Positions 42,809 through 54,605 of a DNA stretch of 64,000 nt are shown in pieces. The notes below the pieces were generated by a model. The model did no database searches and had not been told where the DNA came from. It saw only the letters and a program-made list of their open reading frames with translations. Location: NCBI GenBank assembly GCA_025024175.1, contig QCXZ01000137.1:20336001-20400000 (forward strand). The letters are read 5' to 3'. How positions within the stretch are numbered: position 1 is the first letter of the stretch; each line of letters opens with the position of its first letter. Origin of the DNA: Rhyzopertha dominica. Its lineage: Eukaryota; Arthropoda; Insecta; Coleoptera; Bostrichidae. Both the position numbers and the translations under genes were made by a program.

Positions 42809-44107
42809 GATATTTTTTATTGTGTTCACATAATTGTCTTTCTGTTATTAGTGTATTATATTACTAGAATTGTTATTAAAAAGTGTAAATTTTAGTATTT
42901 GTGGTTAATAAATAATACCTTGAGAAAGTTACAAAATAAATTATTTTGTATGAGGCTTCATTTTAAACATAGTAATGTCCCTTTCCCAAGCTCTTGCAAT
43001 TTCCATGTATCTTAATTTTTATTATTAGTACTTATACAGCAGGTTTCTCATATTTTGGAGCAAATCTTTATAAAAAGTACTTGTCACAGCTATCCAGAGT
43101 GTAGAGCTAACACAAAATTCATGAAATAAATTTTATGTATTTTTACAGTTACGATGGTGTGACATTCCATTTTTATTTCAAAACGTCCGAGTTACCAAAA
43201 TCAAATAAAAGTATTATGGTTTGAATAAAATGAACACAATGTCATTTAAAGGATTGATTTTATCACTAAGTTTTAATATGAAGCTTTTAAATTAAAATTT
43301 TGGAAAGTTTTCTCAGCCAACCGTGATTGTGACTGTCATCAGTCATCGCAATACACATTGATCCTTACAAAATCCGACAAAGCAACACAAATATAAATGC
43401 AGATGTTAACACTATGCTCGCATCCAAGTTAAGTGACCGGGCACGTTACGGGTGCATCAGTCACTTGGGCGTTTTCATGGCAATGTAGAAAAATTCTGCT
43501 AAGATTTCGTTAGCTCTTCGCTTCCAACAGTGTTACTGATTAATTCGCATTACATTTGCATGTATTGTGCTTATCAGAATTAATTAAAATCACTTTAGCC
43601 ATGAACAGATTTCAGGTGAACTAACTTAGCCACTGCTAATTTTTAATGTAGCAGCAACCTAACCTTTTTTTAAAAACCTAGGCTTTTGACAATTACTCAT
43701 AAAAAACTAGTATGTAACTAGCCAGTACCTTATAGTGCAGTCACTACTATATATCTGACAGTACTGGAGTACTGCAAGTATGCAGCATGCATAATACAAC
43801 ACATTGCAATTCGCTGTTCACCCAGTTAACGGACAGGTAGTGTGAAAATGTTGCATTGTTCGAGAGAAGATCTGGTATATATTAAAGCAATGGTAGGAGT
43901 TTTTAGAGAAATCTCAAAACCAAAAAGTATCCTCTATGTAAGGCATAACTAATTGCACAAAGCCCTTACCACCTCAAATAATTTGCCACAAACATCGTGT
44001 TGATATCTACTAGGTATTAAACTTTTCATACTGGTGAGAATAATGGTTTTGTTCATATATATTTTGTAATATTTGAAAAATTAAGAAATATATATAGGCT
44101 TATTATA
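42809..44107. other. 3' UTR of NDUFAF5 and following intergenic DNA
   Basis: AATAAA motifs near 42,908 and 42,935 likely end the NDUFAF5 transcript. Nothing further is recognised up to the second foldback element. Confidence 0.5.
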
Positions 44108-45811
44108 CAGGGTGTCTAAATTCGATGTCATAATTTCTATTGCGTGTTCCTGACGTGAATTTATGACGAAAAGTCTATATAAACATGTGTCCAAAAATGC
44201 TTTATTTTTGATATACAGAGTGTTGAAGGTAAACAAAAATTTTCGATTTTTTTTTATTTTTTAGAGAACGGTTTTTTGAAACTTTTGGCAGATTGTTGTA
44301 ATAGATCACGGCTAACAATCCGGCATAAAAGATTTTTTCATATCTTTAACAGAGGCGGCTTAGGGGGAGGGGCAGAGGGATTTTCTCGTTGAAAAAAAGT
44401 TGTGTGTGAAATGTCAAAAAGCTCGTTACTATTTTCAGAAAGAGCAACAAAAAAGGACCTCTTATTGCATTTCGCTAGAACGAACCGTTTTCGAGAAAAT
44501 ATGAATTCCTACAGGTTGGCGCAAATAGACCAAAAATTAACTTTTTTTATTTTCCAAAGAAATTAATGTTTATATGGCAACAACTTTTTGAAATTAATTG
44601 AACTATATCATTGCAAATGATTAGACATAAGGATTACCTCCATATCTAAACGGTGACGGCAATTTGGGGAGGGGGAGCAAGAAGTATTTTTTATGAAAAG
44701 ATTGTATCTGTTAACGGGTTGTCTTGTTGAGTAGTCGAGTCTAGTATTGCTTATGATGCGTGAATACGAGTAATTGAAGTCGAGTCTAGTCTTGCTAATG
44801 ATACGTGAATAGAAGTAATTGAATATTTCGTGTGTTTTTAACGTGATATATTTAAACAAATTTTTTGTTACAACTCTTTTTTTTATGTTTCTATCGTGAC
44901 CGTTTCTATGATTGTACTCTATGATTGTACAGTATCCACATTTTTAAATTGTTTCAAAAATTATGAAGATCAGTTAAAAATATTAAAAGAAGAAAAATTT
45001 ACTTTTTATACTGCTAAGACAAGCCATTGTTGTAAAATTAAGAAATTGCATTTTTTTAAGATTTTTAATAACGCCAAATGCAAATTGCATATCTAGTTTT
45101 AAAAAATAATTAGTTTAATTTAATTAATTAATTAATTTAATTTTTTTTTAAGTTTTACTAGTCTTTATAATTATTGAAACGGTTTAAAAAATGTGGAAGT
45201 AATATTTTTGTAAAAAAGACTTCTTGCCCCCTCCAAATTGTTTAGATATGGTGGTAATCATTGTGTCTGACCATTTATCATGATATAGTTCAATTAATTC
45301 CAAAAAATTGTTATCATATAAACGTTAATTTCTTTGGAAAATAAAACAAGTTAATTTTTGGTCTATTTACGCCAACCTGTAGGAATTAAGTTTTGTCGAT
45401 TTTTTCGAAAGCGGTTTGTTCTAGCGAAATGCAATAACAGGTCCTTTTTTGTACCTTATTTGTTGCGCTTTCTGAAAATAGTGACGAGCTTTTTGACATC
45501 TCACACACAACTATTTTTCAAAGAGAAAACCCTTCTGCCCCTCCCCCTATGCCGCCTCTGTTACAGATATAAAAAAATGTTTTATGCCAGATTATTAGCC
45601 GTGATTTATTATAACATTCTCCCAAAATTCGTAAAGATTCAAAAAACCATTCTATAAAAAATAAAAGAAATCGAAATTTTGTTTTTAACTTCAACACTCT
45701 GTATATGAAAAATGAAGCATTTTCGGACACATGTTTATATAGACTTTTCGTCATGATTTCACGTCAGAAATATGCACTAAAAATTATGACATCGAATTTA
45801 GAGACACCCTG
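44108..45811. mobile_element. Foldback DNA element 2 (CAGGGTGTC ends, TA duplication), 1.7 kb
   Basis: CAGGGTGTCTAAATTCGATG at 44,108 is matched in inverse by CATCGAATTTAGAGACACCC ending at 45,811, with TA on both flanks. Arms of about 600 bases each (to about 44,715 and from about 45,200) pair along most of their length. The spacer between them holds a 45-bp tandem duplication (44,733-44,777 and 44,778-44,822). It shares its first nine bases and TA preference with foldback element 1 but little else. No transposase is encoded. Confidence 0.88.
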
Positions 45812-45867
45812 TATATGCTACCTAGTTGAAGAGTTTAAAGAGCTGAATTCCAATGTCAAGTAATATA

Positions 45868-46400
45868 CAGGGCGTTCCATATGAATAAAATACAATTTGG
45901 GACCGCCACATTTACATGGAACACCCTTTTTAAAAGTTTTTATGCAGACAAACATTGTGACTTTTTATAAGAATGAGAATTTTGTTCAGCGTTTCTTTAA
46001 TACGAGTGCTCTTTTTTCAACCTCAGATGGATTATAAAAGTAAAATCTCTTTACAAAAAAATATTTCATTATTAAAAGTTGTGTAAAAGCCCACTCGTTT
46101 TTCTACAAAATCGCCAAAACAGTTTAAGTATTTGTCATATTGTGACACAGGCTTTTAGACGCCCTCTTCAATGAACTGCGCCGCCAATTCAGTCTAGTAT
46201 ATTTTGACAGCCTGCTGTAACCCTTTCTTCGTGACCAAACATTGTCCGCTCAAAAATGCCTTTAATTCTTGAAAGTTATAAAAGGAACTTTCGCCAAATC
46301 GAGACTACATGATGAATAAACGAAAAAATCACTAAATTTCAAAACGAAAGCATGCCTTTTTGTTTTTGTTTATTCTATATCATTTGCTTCATGGTAGTGT
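45868..46400 (-). pseudogene. Mariner-type transposase remnant (minus strand)
   Basis: On the minus strand the frame reads ELAAQFIEEGV, a stop, then KPVSQYDKYLNCFGDFVEK, the well-conserved C-terminus of mariner/IS630-type transposases (F-x-x-x-G-I-x-x-L-V-x-x-x-D-K-C-L-N-x-x-G-D-Y-V-E-K). More C-terminal-domain sequence continues toward 46,320. The left side at 45,868 begins TACAGGGCGTTCC, a plausible element end, but the other end was not found. Confidence 0.5.
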
Positions 46401-46899
46401 TAAGTGCTTTGATAAGGTTAATGCTTTGCCACCAACGAAAAGCTCCAGAAAAAGTACTTGACCGAGTTGGCGATATGTGTCATTAACAAATGCTTCAATG
46501 CTTTTGGTGATTTAGTACAGAAATCAGCAACACTTTGCTCAACTTTTAATAATAAAATATTCTTTTATATAAATGGGTCTTATTTTTGTAACCTATCAGG
46601 TGTTAAAAAAAAACAGACTTCGTATCTCAACAGATAAATAAGAGAATGTTCTACTATGAGCCGTCCTGGTTATAAAGCGTTTAAGAGGGTATGAGGGTAA
46701 CATGCAGAGAATTGGGCATGTTCAAAAATAGGTCAAAATGTAAATGTATCGACTTGTTTAAGCGCGACAACGATCTCTAGAAAACTCACATAGCATTAAT
46801 TTAATGTCAATTTAATTTGTCAATTATATGTAAATAGTATATTTGAAAAAGATCTGAATAAAGAGATCTACAAAAATAATTAAAAAACAAATACATACC

Positions 46900-48388
46900 G
46901 TAGTAGGAACAAGTAGACCGAACAACTAACCAGCAAAATAATAAAAACTACTTTCGTCTTTTCAGACGTTCTTTCAGAAAAAACAAACAAAAAAATCTCT
47001 TACAGTAACAACGAATCAACCAAGGAAAACAATAAGATAGATGTATAAGGAAAATGGAATATGCTGGCAACGTATATAAGCCCAAATATTAATACAGCTT
47101 ATTATGCTATTAACTCTTAGATCTCTTCATAATGTGTTCTAGTGTTAGGTTATCTTGTGTTGTCGATATTGTTGGTGTTGTAACAGTGTAGTGTTCCGTG
47201 CATCTAAAAAAAGTGTATACAAGGAATCACACAATTGTGGTACAGAAAATCTCGGGAGACGGCAGCCCCCTTCGAAGCACATTGAGTCACCAAATGTACG
47301 GGGAGAACACTACACAACAAGAACACAAAAGCCACCCAAGAAAAGCTGGAAGAAGAAATTATAATGACAAGAACAGAAAGAAGCAGTAAGTAAGAAAGCA
47401 CTGTACAGAAACCAGGAAAACACGGAAAGAAGTCCAGCCACAAAAAAATTGGGATAGTCCTAAAGAAGCTCCAATGTAAAGAAAAGAAAAGAAACTAATA
47501 CACAAGACGAGAAAAATTCCGATGGAGTAATATCATCCCATCTAGAGATCCAACAAGTGAATGGATAAGCACATACGAAATCACTCAAAGTATCGACTTA
47601 CCATCAAGAAACAGCAACATAAAAGGGAATCAAACAATTATTTTAAACTCTAAGATTTTAAGTTCATAAAGTGTTCTAGTGCTACGTTCTTGAGTTTACA
47701 TTGTTATTGTAATTATCGTTACAGTGAAGTAGTTCCGTGTATTTAGACAAGTGTATATACAAGAAATCACGTAATCGTAAAAAAAAATCCAGCAAGACTG
47801 AAACTACCAAATATACGGTGAGAACATTACCAACCGCAACACAAACACGTTGTAAGACATATAAGAAGAAAATTACAAATCGCAGACGAAACATATGCTC
47901 AGAGGGACCTTGGAAGAAACTATTCAAGAACCACAACTAAAATACAAATCAGAGAAGAAATCATATCGACAACAACAGAAAATAGTAATAAACCAACAAC
48001 AGTGTAGATAATCATAGCAAAATCAAACTTAACTGAAGAAAAAACAATGGTCAGAAATCGCAAAAGACAAGAAAATAATAAATAAGGAAGTCCTAAAGTT
48101 GTAAACAAGCTCAGGCAGCAGCTCGTCTGAAGAAGAACATGAACAATGCCGCCGAACCAAGCTATCATCCAACACGGATGCTAATAAAAAAGTATCCGCT
48201 GGTTTGATGCCCTAAAAACCTCCCCATTCCAGGTTCCAAACTCCTGTAACATGCGCTACGTGGGAGCCCACTAGCAACAAGCGTGTAACCCCTCTAACCC
48301 AGCGTAGACGTAGCCGGCCCGGCAGTATCTTCGGGAGCGGCAGAAATGCCTACCGTACGCTGGTTTAATCAATCAATCAATTATTTTA
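46900..48388 (+). mobile_element. Retroposon-like block with internal direct repeats and AATC-rich tail
   Basis: Two related segments (about 47,130-47,240 and 47,665-47,790) share GTGTTCTAGTG, GTTCCGTG, AAGTGTATA and CAAGAAATCAC-type blocks in the same order. The block ends with a GC-rich segment (48,200-48,360, CCCGGCAGTATCTTCGGGAG) and the simple tail TTAATCAATCAATCAATT. Such tails mark many LINE/SINE retroposons. No reverse transcriptase is seen and short ORFs (47,155-47,443) are unrecognised, so the class is uncertain. Confidence 0.35.
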
Positions 48389-48533
48389 TGGCAGTTTTTT
48401 TATTTTATTTGTCTGTTACATTATCTACATTAATCCAATAATATATTTTTGTACCATAATATGTAGTGTTACGTGCTTTCAAATTAAACAACCGATGGGT
48501 TGTATCAATAACTCCTATAATACCAAAGACAAA

Positions 48534-48681
48534 AGGCCGGTTCCTATTCTCTTTGTTAAAGTTGATGTTAACTAAAATCAACCCAGTAGCCATGACAACA
48601 CCTTAAATTGAGGTATGTGATTGGTTTAGATTTTAAAAACATAGTTGATTTTAGCTTAAAATAGAGAAGAGAAACCGGCCT
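48534..48681. repeat. Small inverted-repeat element upstream of the THAP pseudogene
   Basis: AGGCCGGTTCCTATTCTCTT at 48,534 and its inverse (AGAGAAGAGAAACCGGCCT ending at 48,681) are followed inward by CTAAAATCAAC against GTTGATTTTAG, giving a 148-bp MITE-like hairpin. No certain target duplication. Confidence 0.6.
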
Positions 48682-49200
48682 AAAGTGCTCCAGTGAAAAC
48701 TGATGCTGACGTCACGCTCCGTCATCCTAGCGGTTATAACCTAACATTTCTCAACAATATGGCGAACTGCATGTCACGGTACATAGGCGGCCTTTCGTGG
48801 AGCGTTATTGCCAGAATGTGACATAAATAAGGTTTCATATTCAGATGAAACGCACCACTGCATAAAATGATTTCTACAAATCTTGATATTGTCAGTTATT
48901 TTAATATAATATTAAAATAAAAGGTCAGAAATATTTTATAATCTAAAATGAGACCATTCGGAGCATTAATTATTATTTAAAATATAGGATTGTGGTCCTT
49001 GGCGCACTTTTGGTCGGTGACATTTGGCAAACCTGTTACATATGGATTAAAAATTGACACGCGTTGGTTTCTGTTGGGTGAATGAATTTGCTCGATTTTA
49101 TAGATTATTAAACGTTTAAACGGTTTGTTTAATGCGTGTATTATACTTTTAACAATCTTTAATAGTGTGATGACTATAGTGTTTTATATGTTGTGCCATA

Positions 49201-50474
49201 ATGCCTCATAGGTGTTGTGCTCCCGTTTGTAAAGGAAACTATGCGAGCAGTGTTGTTCCTGGTAGCATTTTTCTGTGTACTAGGTTGGCAATACATTGGG
49301 TACTAAATTCATTGTTTGAGTACTAAATCTCTTTCTCGATAGATGCCGTTGAAAATTTTGGGAATATGGCAATTATAAATTAAATACATTAAAGTAAAAA
49401 AGACATTAATTTTCTAAAGGAAAAACAAGTTTTTAAAGTAAAAAACATATAATGCGTCTGTTATATTCATATTATGTAATTTGAAGTTAAAACTAGAAGA
49501 CTCATCTCGATTTGAAGAAACAACCTTTTTAGTAAGAAATCTACACAAATAAGAAAATTAACATTTCACACTTATTTTATACTAATTATTATTACCTGTC
49601 CATATAATACAGTTGTTGAAAACGGTTATCATTGATTTTGTTATGTCCTTGAGATTAATGGTTTGTAATATGCTTATATGTTTGCAGTACGGTACGGTTT
49701 ACGGTTACGGTCTGACACGCTTATTTACGCTCACATAGGGGGCGGCACTCTTTACTACCAATCATTAAATTCAAAAATTTACTAATTTTATTTTAAAAAT
49801 ATTAAAATATTATTATTATATGAATGTTTTTGGAAATTGAGTTTGAGTACTAAACACGGTTGAGGAGTACTAGTGTACTAAACGCAAATTAAAAGTACTA
49901 AATCTAGTACTAAAGTACTAGATTGAACAAACTGTATGCGAGCGGTATAAAAGTGCGGGTGTTTCGGTTTCCCAAAGACGAAAAATATCCCCGTAAAAAT
50001 TTTGTGCCAAATAACCATGGTCGAGTGTGTGAGTGCCACTTTGAAAAGGAGGATTTTATCTATAAGATTTCTCAACAGGATACAAAAACTGGTGAGATTG
50101 TTTCAGTTTCTTTAAATTTGCCACCATTGAAAGAAACAAGCGTACCAAGTAAATTTCCGAACTGTCCCAAGTATTTATCGAAAAAAATGATATACCGGAA
50201 AAGCAAAGACGAAAAATTTAAAGAATTAGATGAAATTCGTTTTCAACAAGCAATTGAAGAAAGCAAACAAGAATATTTGACACATAAGACACTTACAAGT
50301 TATACAACTTTTGAGGAACTTAAACAATTATTTCGGTCTTTTAATTTGAATAAAACTTGTTTTTTTATTTTTGACGAGAATGGCTTTACCATATTCAAAG
50401 TAGAACCCACGCCAGGGCCTACAATTACTTGGGCTGTTGCAATTGCCAATAACCTAGAGGTAAATACATATTTA
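49201..50474 (+). pseudogene. THAP-domain gene fragment split by a 0.7-kb insertion
   Basis: The ATG at 49,201 opens a THAP zinc finger (MPHRCCAPVCKGNYAS) that breaks off at about 49,251. After the insertion the same frame resumes at about 49,941 (GIKVRVFRFPKD) and reaches the second metal-ligand pair (RVCECHFEKEDF). Between FRFPKD and PRKNF the usual segment with the conserved Trp is missing, so the zinc finger is incomplete. A basic region and a charged helical stretch (to about 50,330) follow, then CFFIFDENGFTIFKVEPTPG, and a donor-like CTAGAG|GTAAATA near 50,459. The C2CH THAP fold binds DNA. Whether this was a host gene or a P-type transposase is not clear; downstream exons were not found. 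Confidence 0.6.
49237..49946. mobile_element. Insertion in the THAP exon with a 15-18 bp target duplication
   Basis: AAACTATGCGAGCAGT (49,237-49,252) and AAACTGTATGCGAGCGGT (49,929-49,946) flank about 680 bases of foreign DNA and the THAP frame is continuous when it is left out. Such long, imperfect duplications are typical of retroposons. The inserted DNA has repeated GTACTAAA motifs at both ends (49,298-49,328 and 49,846-49,920), with no recognisable coding sequence. Confidence 0.55.
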
Positions 50475-51599
50475 TAGGGTCAATTATTAACTGTAGAAGT
50501 ATGTAATGTAAAGACTCCTTTTTTCACTAGATTTCTAAAATTATATTCTCTACTAGTGTGTTTCGAACAGTTAAGTGCATACTCGTATAATATTTATTAC
50601 CTACCTACCTCGCTATCTACGTAACTACCATTTAAATTGTTTGTTAATTTTTGTATATTCGTGTCCTTATTTTATGTTTAGTTTTATTATTATATTAATC
50701 ACTAAAACCATATTAAATCATTTGAAACATAAATAACTACCCAAAACCTCTTAAAACGTACGTGTTTCGTAGGACGACAGGCGATGACGTCACGCTGCAG
50801 CACTTTGTCTTTATTTCTAGGAGTTGTTGGTTGTATTCACTTTATTTGATATACGACTTATGTCACTTGTCACTTGTCACTATTTCCATACGAGCCCTTT
50901 AACCGGTCAATCAGTCCGCTAAGGTCGGAGTTTCGTATGATGTTGATAATAGTTTTTGTACTTGTACCTAAATATTTTTTTTACTTAAACATCTGTCCGA
51001 ATAAAACATGGTTACTATGAAGCAACCTCTATGATATTACTTATTTAATTTGTTTTGCGTGTGAGGTACGCATACCGGATTTTAATTTTGATTGGTAAAT
51101 TCATGAATTACACGTTCTTAAAGATAGACTGATTTATTATGACATAGATAACTACCAATTATTTACAATTTCGTATCTGCACAATTATTAATATCAAGAA
51201 TTTTGTGCGATCGCCAGCCACCTTTAAACGTTTCGCGTCATAACTAGATTCAAGCTTAGGCCTTATTTATTGATAACTAATATTAATAGTTTTGTGCTGT
51301 ACAAAAAATCGAATACAAATTGCTATCCCGTCCGTTTTTCGCCCTACGAGAAGAGACAAGTCAAGTAATGTTTTTCTTGAAACGTAAAGCAATGTTACGT
51401 TTATTTATTAAATAACTGCCTAAACAATCGTCCAGATGGTTCTTCCTAATGAAATTCTAGACATGCTATATAAGGAATTGCCTCTCCTTGTGAACGCAGA
51501 GCGAAGTAAAGTGCTGCATGCAGCCCCTGCAGAAAATGAGACCGGTCTTGTGACGTCACGTCCGCCGCCTGCCGGCCTAGGCATGGCCACCTTTAAGAA
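50475..51599. other. Interval before the giant inverted repeat
   Basis: No gene is supported. A 78-residue frame at 51,436-51,669 starts just after an acceptor-like GTCCAG, but it runs into the inverted-repeat arm, so it is probably incidental. CRE-like GACGTCACG occurs at 50,785 and 51,550. Confidence 0.4.
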
Positions 51600-52908
51600 G
51601 GCCGCGGCCACATCAATTTGGCAACAGCGCTCACAAGTCCGATTCTGTTTAAATGATTGGATTGATACATGACGTATTCCTTGCACTAGTGCAGTGTTCA
51701 GACCCATAATTTGGATTCTAGATTAGGCTGTTACTGGCAAATGGTCGACAGAAGTTTTGATATAATCGCTAACAAAATTTTCGAGTCAGAACCAAAACTG
51801 CGGATTAATAATAATAATATATATTTGCATTATAATCTACTCAGTGCTGAATTTACAAGTTTCCACTTCGTGCTTTGAGAAAGTCTGTGAAGCACTAACA
51901 AAAGGCCAATCATTGTTTTGTCAAATTTAGAAGATACTGCATCAGCTGCTATTTTTGTGACATTTAACTACAACTACCTAGACGATTGACGAATCAAGTA
52001 CATTTAATTGCTTTTGAATGCATTGATGAATGCATGAAATTTAAATTAATGAAAGGTAATGATCATTGACCAGGTCCTTTATTACAATTTAATAAACGGT
52101 GGAGTGCCATATAAAATTGTTGTTGAACGCGCGATACAGATGTGAATATCTGAAAATTTTTAAATTGTTTATGTCGGCAAGTAGCTAGAAAACACCCACC
52201 ATGGCCACCTCTAATAAGGCCGCGGCCGTAGTAAATAGCAACATCGCATTTGTTGCAGTACAAGGCCGACTTGCCGGGATCCGAAAGTCGCGCGCGTAAA
52301 ATATATAACGTCAAACCTACTCTATTGATGGGCTTTTGAAGTATTTTTTTTTCAGAGTATACCTCAAATCTCGTAAAAGCTGACATCCGGTTTGAAAATG
52401 CAAATCAATTGCCATATTCGCTTCTAGTTCGCTTCAAACGGAGCGAAATAATAATTAAGGTACGTAGTGTTATATCGAAGTATCCAGATTTTGAAAATCA
52501 GAAAAACTTTGAACGGCAAAGTTATACAGGAAGGGTGAAATTTTATATCATTAAAGGAATTGTCGCAATAACTTGAATAGGAACAAAATTTTTAGTCAAA
52601 GGCAAGCACTTCGTGTATTAGAGAAACCCAGGTAATTGTCATGGCGTGCAAACTCTGCCACAGTCGAAGTATTAATTTAACTGTGAATGTTGAATTTTAC
52701 TTACTTACTACATTGAGATCTGTTTTATTTTTTATAAATCAACTGCAATACTTAGTCAAAGGATTTATTTTATGAGCATTACGACGACCACCTGCGTTAC
52801 AAAAGAAATTTTATGTACTTAGAGTTACATTATTTCTAGTGAAACATTTATTTGGTATATTTAAATATAAAATACATCATCTCTGAAGTAACAATAAATA
52901 AACCTGAT

Positions 52909-52984
52909 ATGCCAAACAAATTGGTAAGATCTGCTGAGATGTTAAGATATGTACGTAACAAGGGAGAAGCTCTAATATATTTAG
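52909..52984 (+). CDS. Possible short exon in the spacer of the giant inverted repeat
   Basis: An ATG at 52,909 opens 25 codons (MPNKLVRSAEMLRYVRNKGE, then ALIYL) that end at a consensus donor TTAG|GTAAGT. The composition looks coding, but there is no recognised family and no downstream exon within the element. It could be the first exon of a gene carried by the element or chance. Confidence 0.2.
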
Positions 52985-53605
52985 GTAAGTATTTATAAAA
53001 ATAAAGTATTTAGCATTTCTTGTATTTAAATCTGAGGCTACAGTTTATTTGAACGTACCTTGAAACTATTTTAACAAAGCATTATTAACAGTTGACACGA
53101 CACGAATTATTGCATAACTAGCAATATAGTTGATTCTCAAAACAGAAAATGCGATTCGTTCACTTAAAACACTTAAAATAACATTCTGTTTTGTAGGTAC
53201 TTGCCGACATAAATAATCTCAAATTTTTCAGATATTCATATTTGCATCGCGCACACGTTCAACAACAATTTTATATGGCACTCCACCGTTTATTAAATTG
53301 TATTAAGGACCTGGTCAATGATCATTACCTTTCATTAATTTAAATTTAATGCATTCAAAAGCAATTAAATTTTCGTCCAAGTTTGAATGCAACAGAATCG
53401 CTAATATAAAATATACTTGATTCGTCAAACGTGTCTAGGTAGTTGTAATTAAATGTCAGAAAAATAGCAGCTGATGCAGTATCTTCTGAATTTGACAAAG
53501 CAATGATTGTCCTTTTGCTAGTGCTTAACAGACTTTCTCAAAGCACGAAGTGGAAACTTGTAAATCAGCACTGAGTAGATTGTAATGCAAGTATATATTA
53601 TTAAT

Positions 53606-54402
53606 ATTAATCCCAGTGGCGGCTCCTGAATTTTCAAGAGGGGGGCGCATAAGTAACAGTAGCAATACTAATAGTAATAAAATCTAAACTTTTTTTATTT
53701 CTCTCAAACATTCACCTATAAGGGCCAAAAAATAACGTTATTTTTAAACATAAAATAACAATACTTAATAACGTCAATATTAAACAGAACTTTTTTCTCA
53801 CAAAAAATCGCCTATGGGACACCGCAAATAACGGTCGTCGTAAATCTTCGATGAAATACTACTTTATGCAAAACAAAGCGAGCACGAAGACATCTACGAC
53901 TATTAACGAACTAATCCATGCGTATTCCGATCCGAATCGGGTCCGCCGGCGCAAAATGCTAGCGCCCAGCGCGGGCGAAATCTTGCGTGTATTAGACGGT
54001 ACGAAAAATTTTGTTGTCGTGGTTGTCAAGGCAACGTCCCATAAGAAATGTATTAGCACTGGGCGTATTTAAGTCGCGGGACTCCGGTCAAGTAACTACC
54101 GTCGAGCAGAAAGACAAATAGGTACGTGCGTACTGGTGTGGCAAGTGTAGGTACGTACATCGTGGCGCGGCGAGTCATTCTAGTATTGTGTTATTAATTA
54201 TTCTGGGTGTTTTCGCTGATAATATTGCGGTAAATGACAAGTCAAAATTGGATAGACATATTAATATTTATAGTTACAAAAACATAGTAATTCATTACAG
54301 CTTTAATAATAAAAACAGTTTGCAATAATTTTAAATATTTTATGGTTGTTAGGGAGGGCGCGCGCCCTTGCGCCCTTAAGAGAAACCGCCACTGATTAAT
54401 CC
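53606..54402. mobile_element. Non-autonomous hAT element with perfect 8-bp duplication
   Basis: ATTAATCC stands at 53,606-53,613 and 54,395-54,402, just outside CAGTGGCGG (53,614) and its inverse CCGCCACTG (ending 54,394). The 781-bp element lies in the right arm of the giant inverted repeat. A GC-richer internal part (53,780-54,160) has a 73-residue frame with no transposase similarity. Confidence 0.92.
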
Positions 54403-54605
54403 GCAGTTTTGGTTCTGACTCAAAAATTTCATTAGCGATTATATCAAAATTTCTACCGACCATTTGCTAGTAACAGCCTAATTTAGAATCCAAATTATGG
54501 GTCTGAACACTGCACTAGTGCCAGGAGTACGGTCGTGTATCAATCCATTCATTTAAACAGAATCGGCCTTATGAGCGCTGTTACCAAATTGATGTGGCCG
54601 CGGCC

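Larger units (their letters stand above)
51600..54605. mobile_element. Giant inverted repeat with GGCCGCGGCC outer ends
   Basis: The left arm (51,600-52,183) begins GGCCGCGGCCACATCAATTT and ends at ATGTCGGCAAGTA; the right arm (53,189-54,605) begins with the inverse TACTTGCCGACAT and ends in the inverse of the outer motif. Without a later 781-bp insertion the right arm is about 628 bases, and the two arms align over nearly all their length with moderate divergence. The spacer is 1.0 kb and contains a third copy of the outer motif at 52,219-52,228. No transposase is recognised. The family is not identified. Confidence 0.8.

Noticed and set aside
51420..51707. Overlapping open frames on both strands before the giant inverted repeat
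   Set aside because: They run into the repeat arm and have no domain; the acceptor-like GTCCAG alone is weak.
53851..54072. 73-residue frame inside the non-autonomous hAT element
   Set aside because: No transposase motif and a mirrored frame on the other strand; likely chance in a GC-richer patch.
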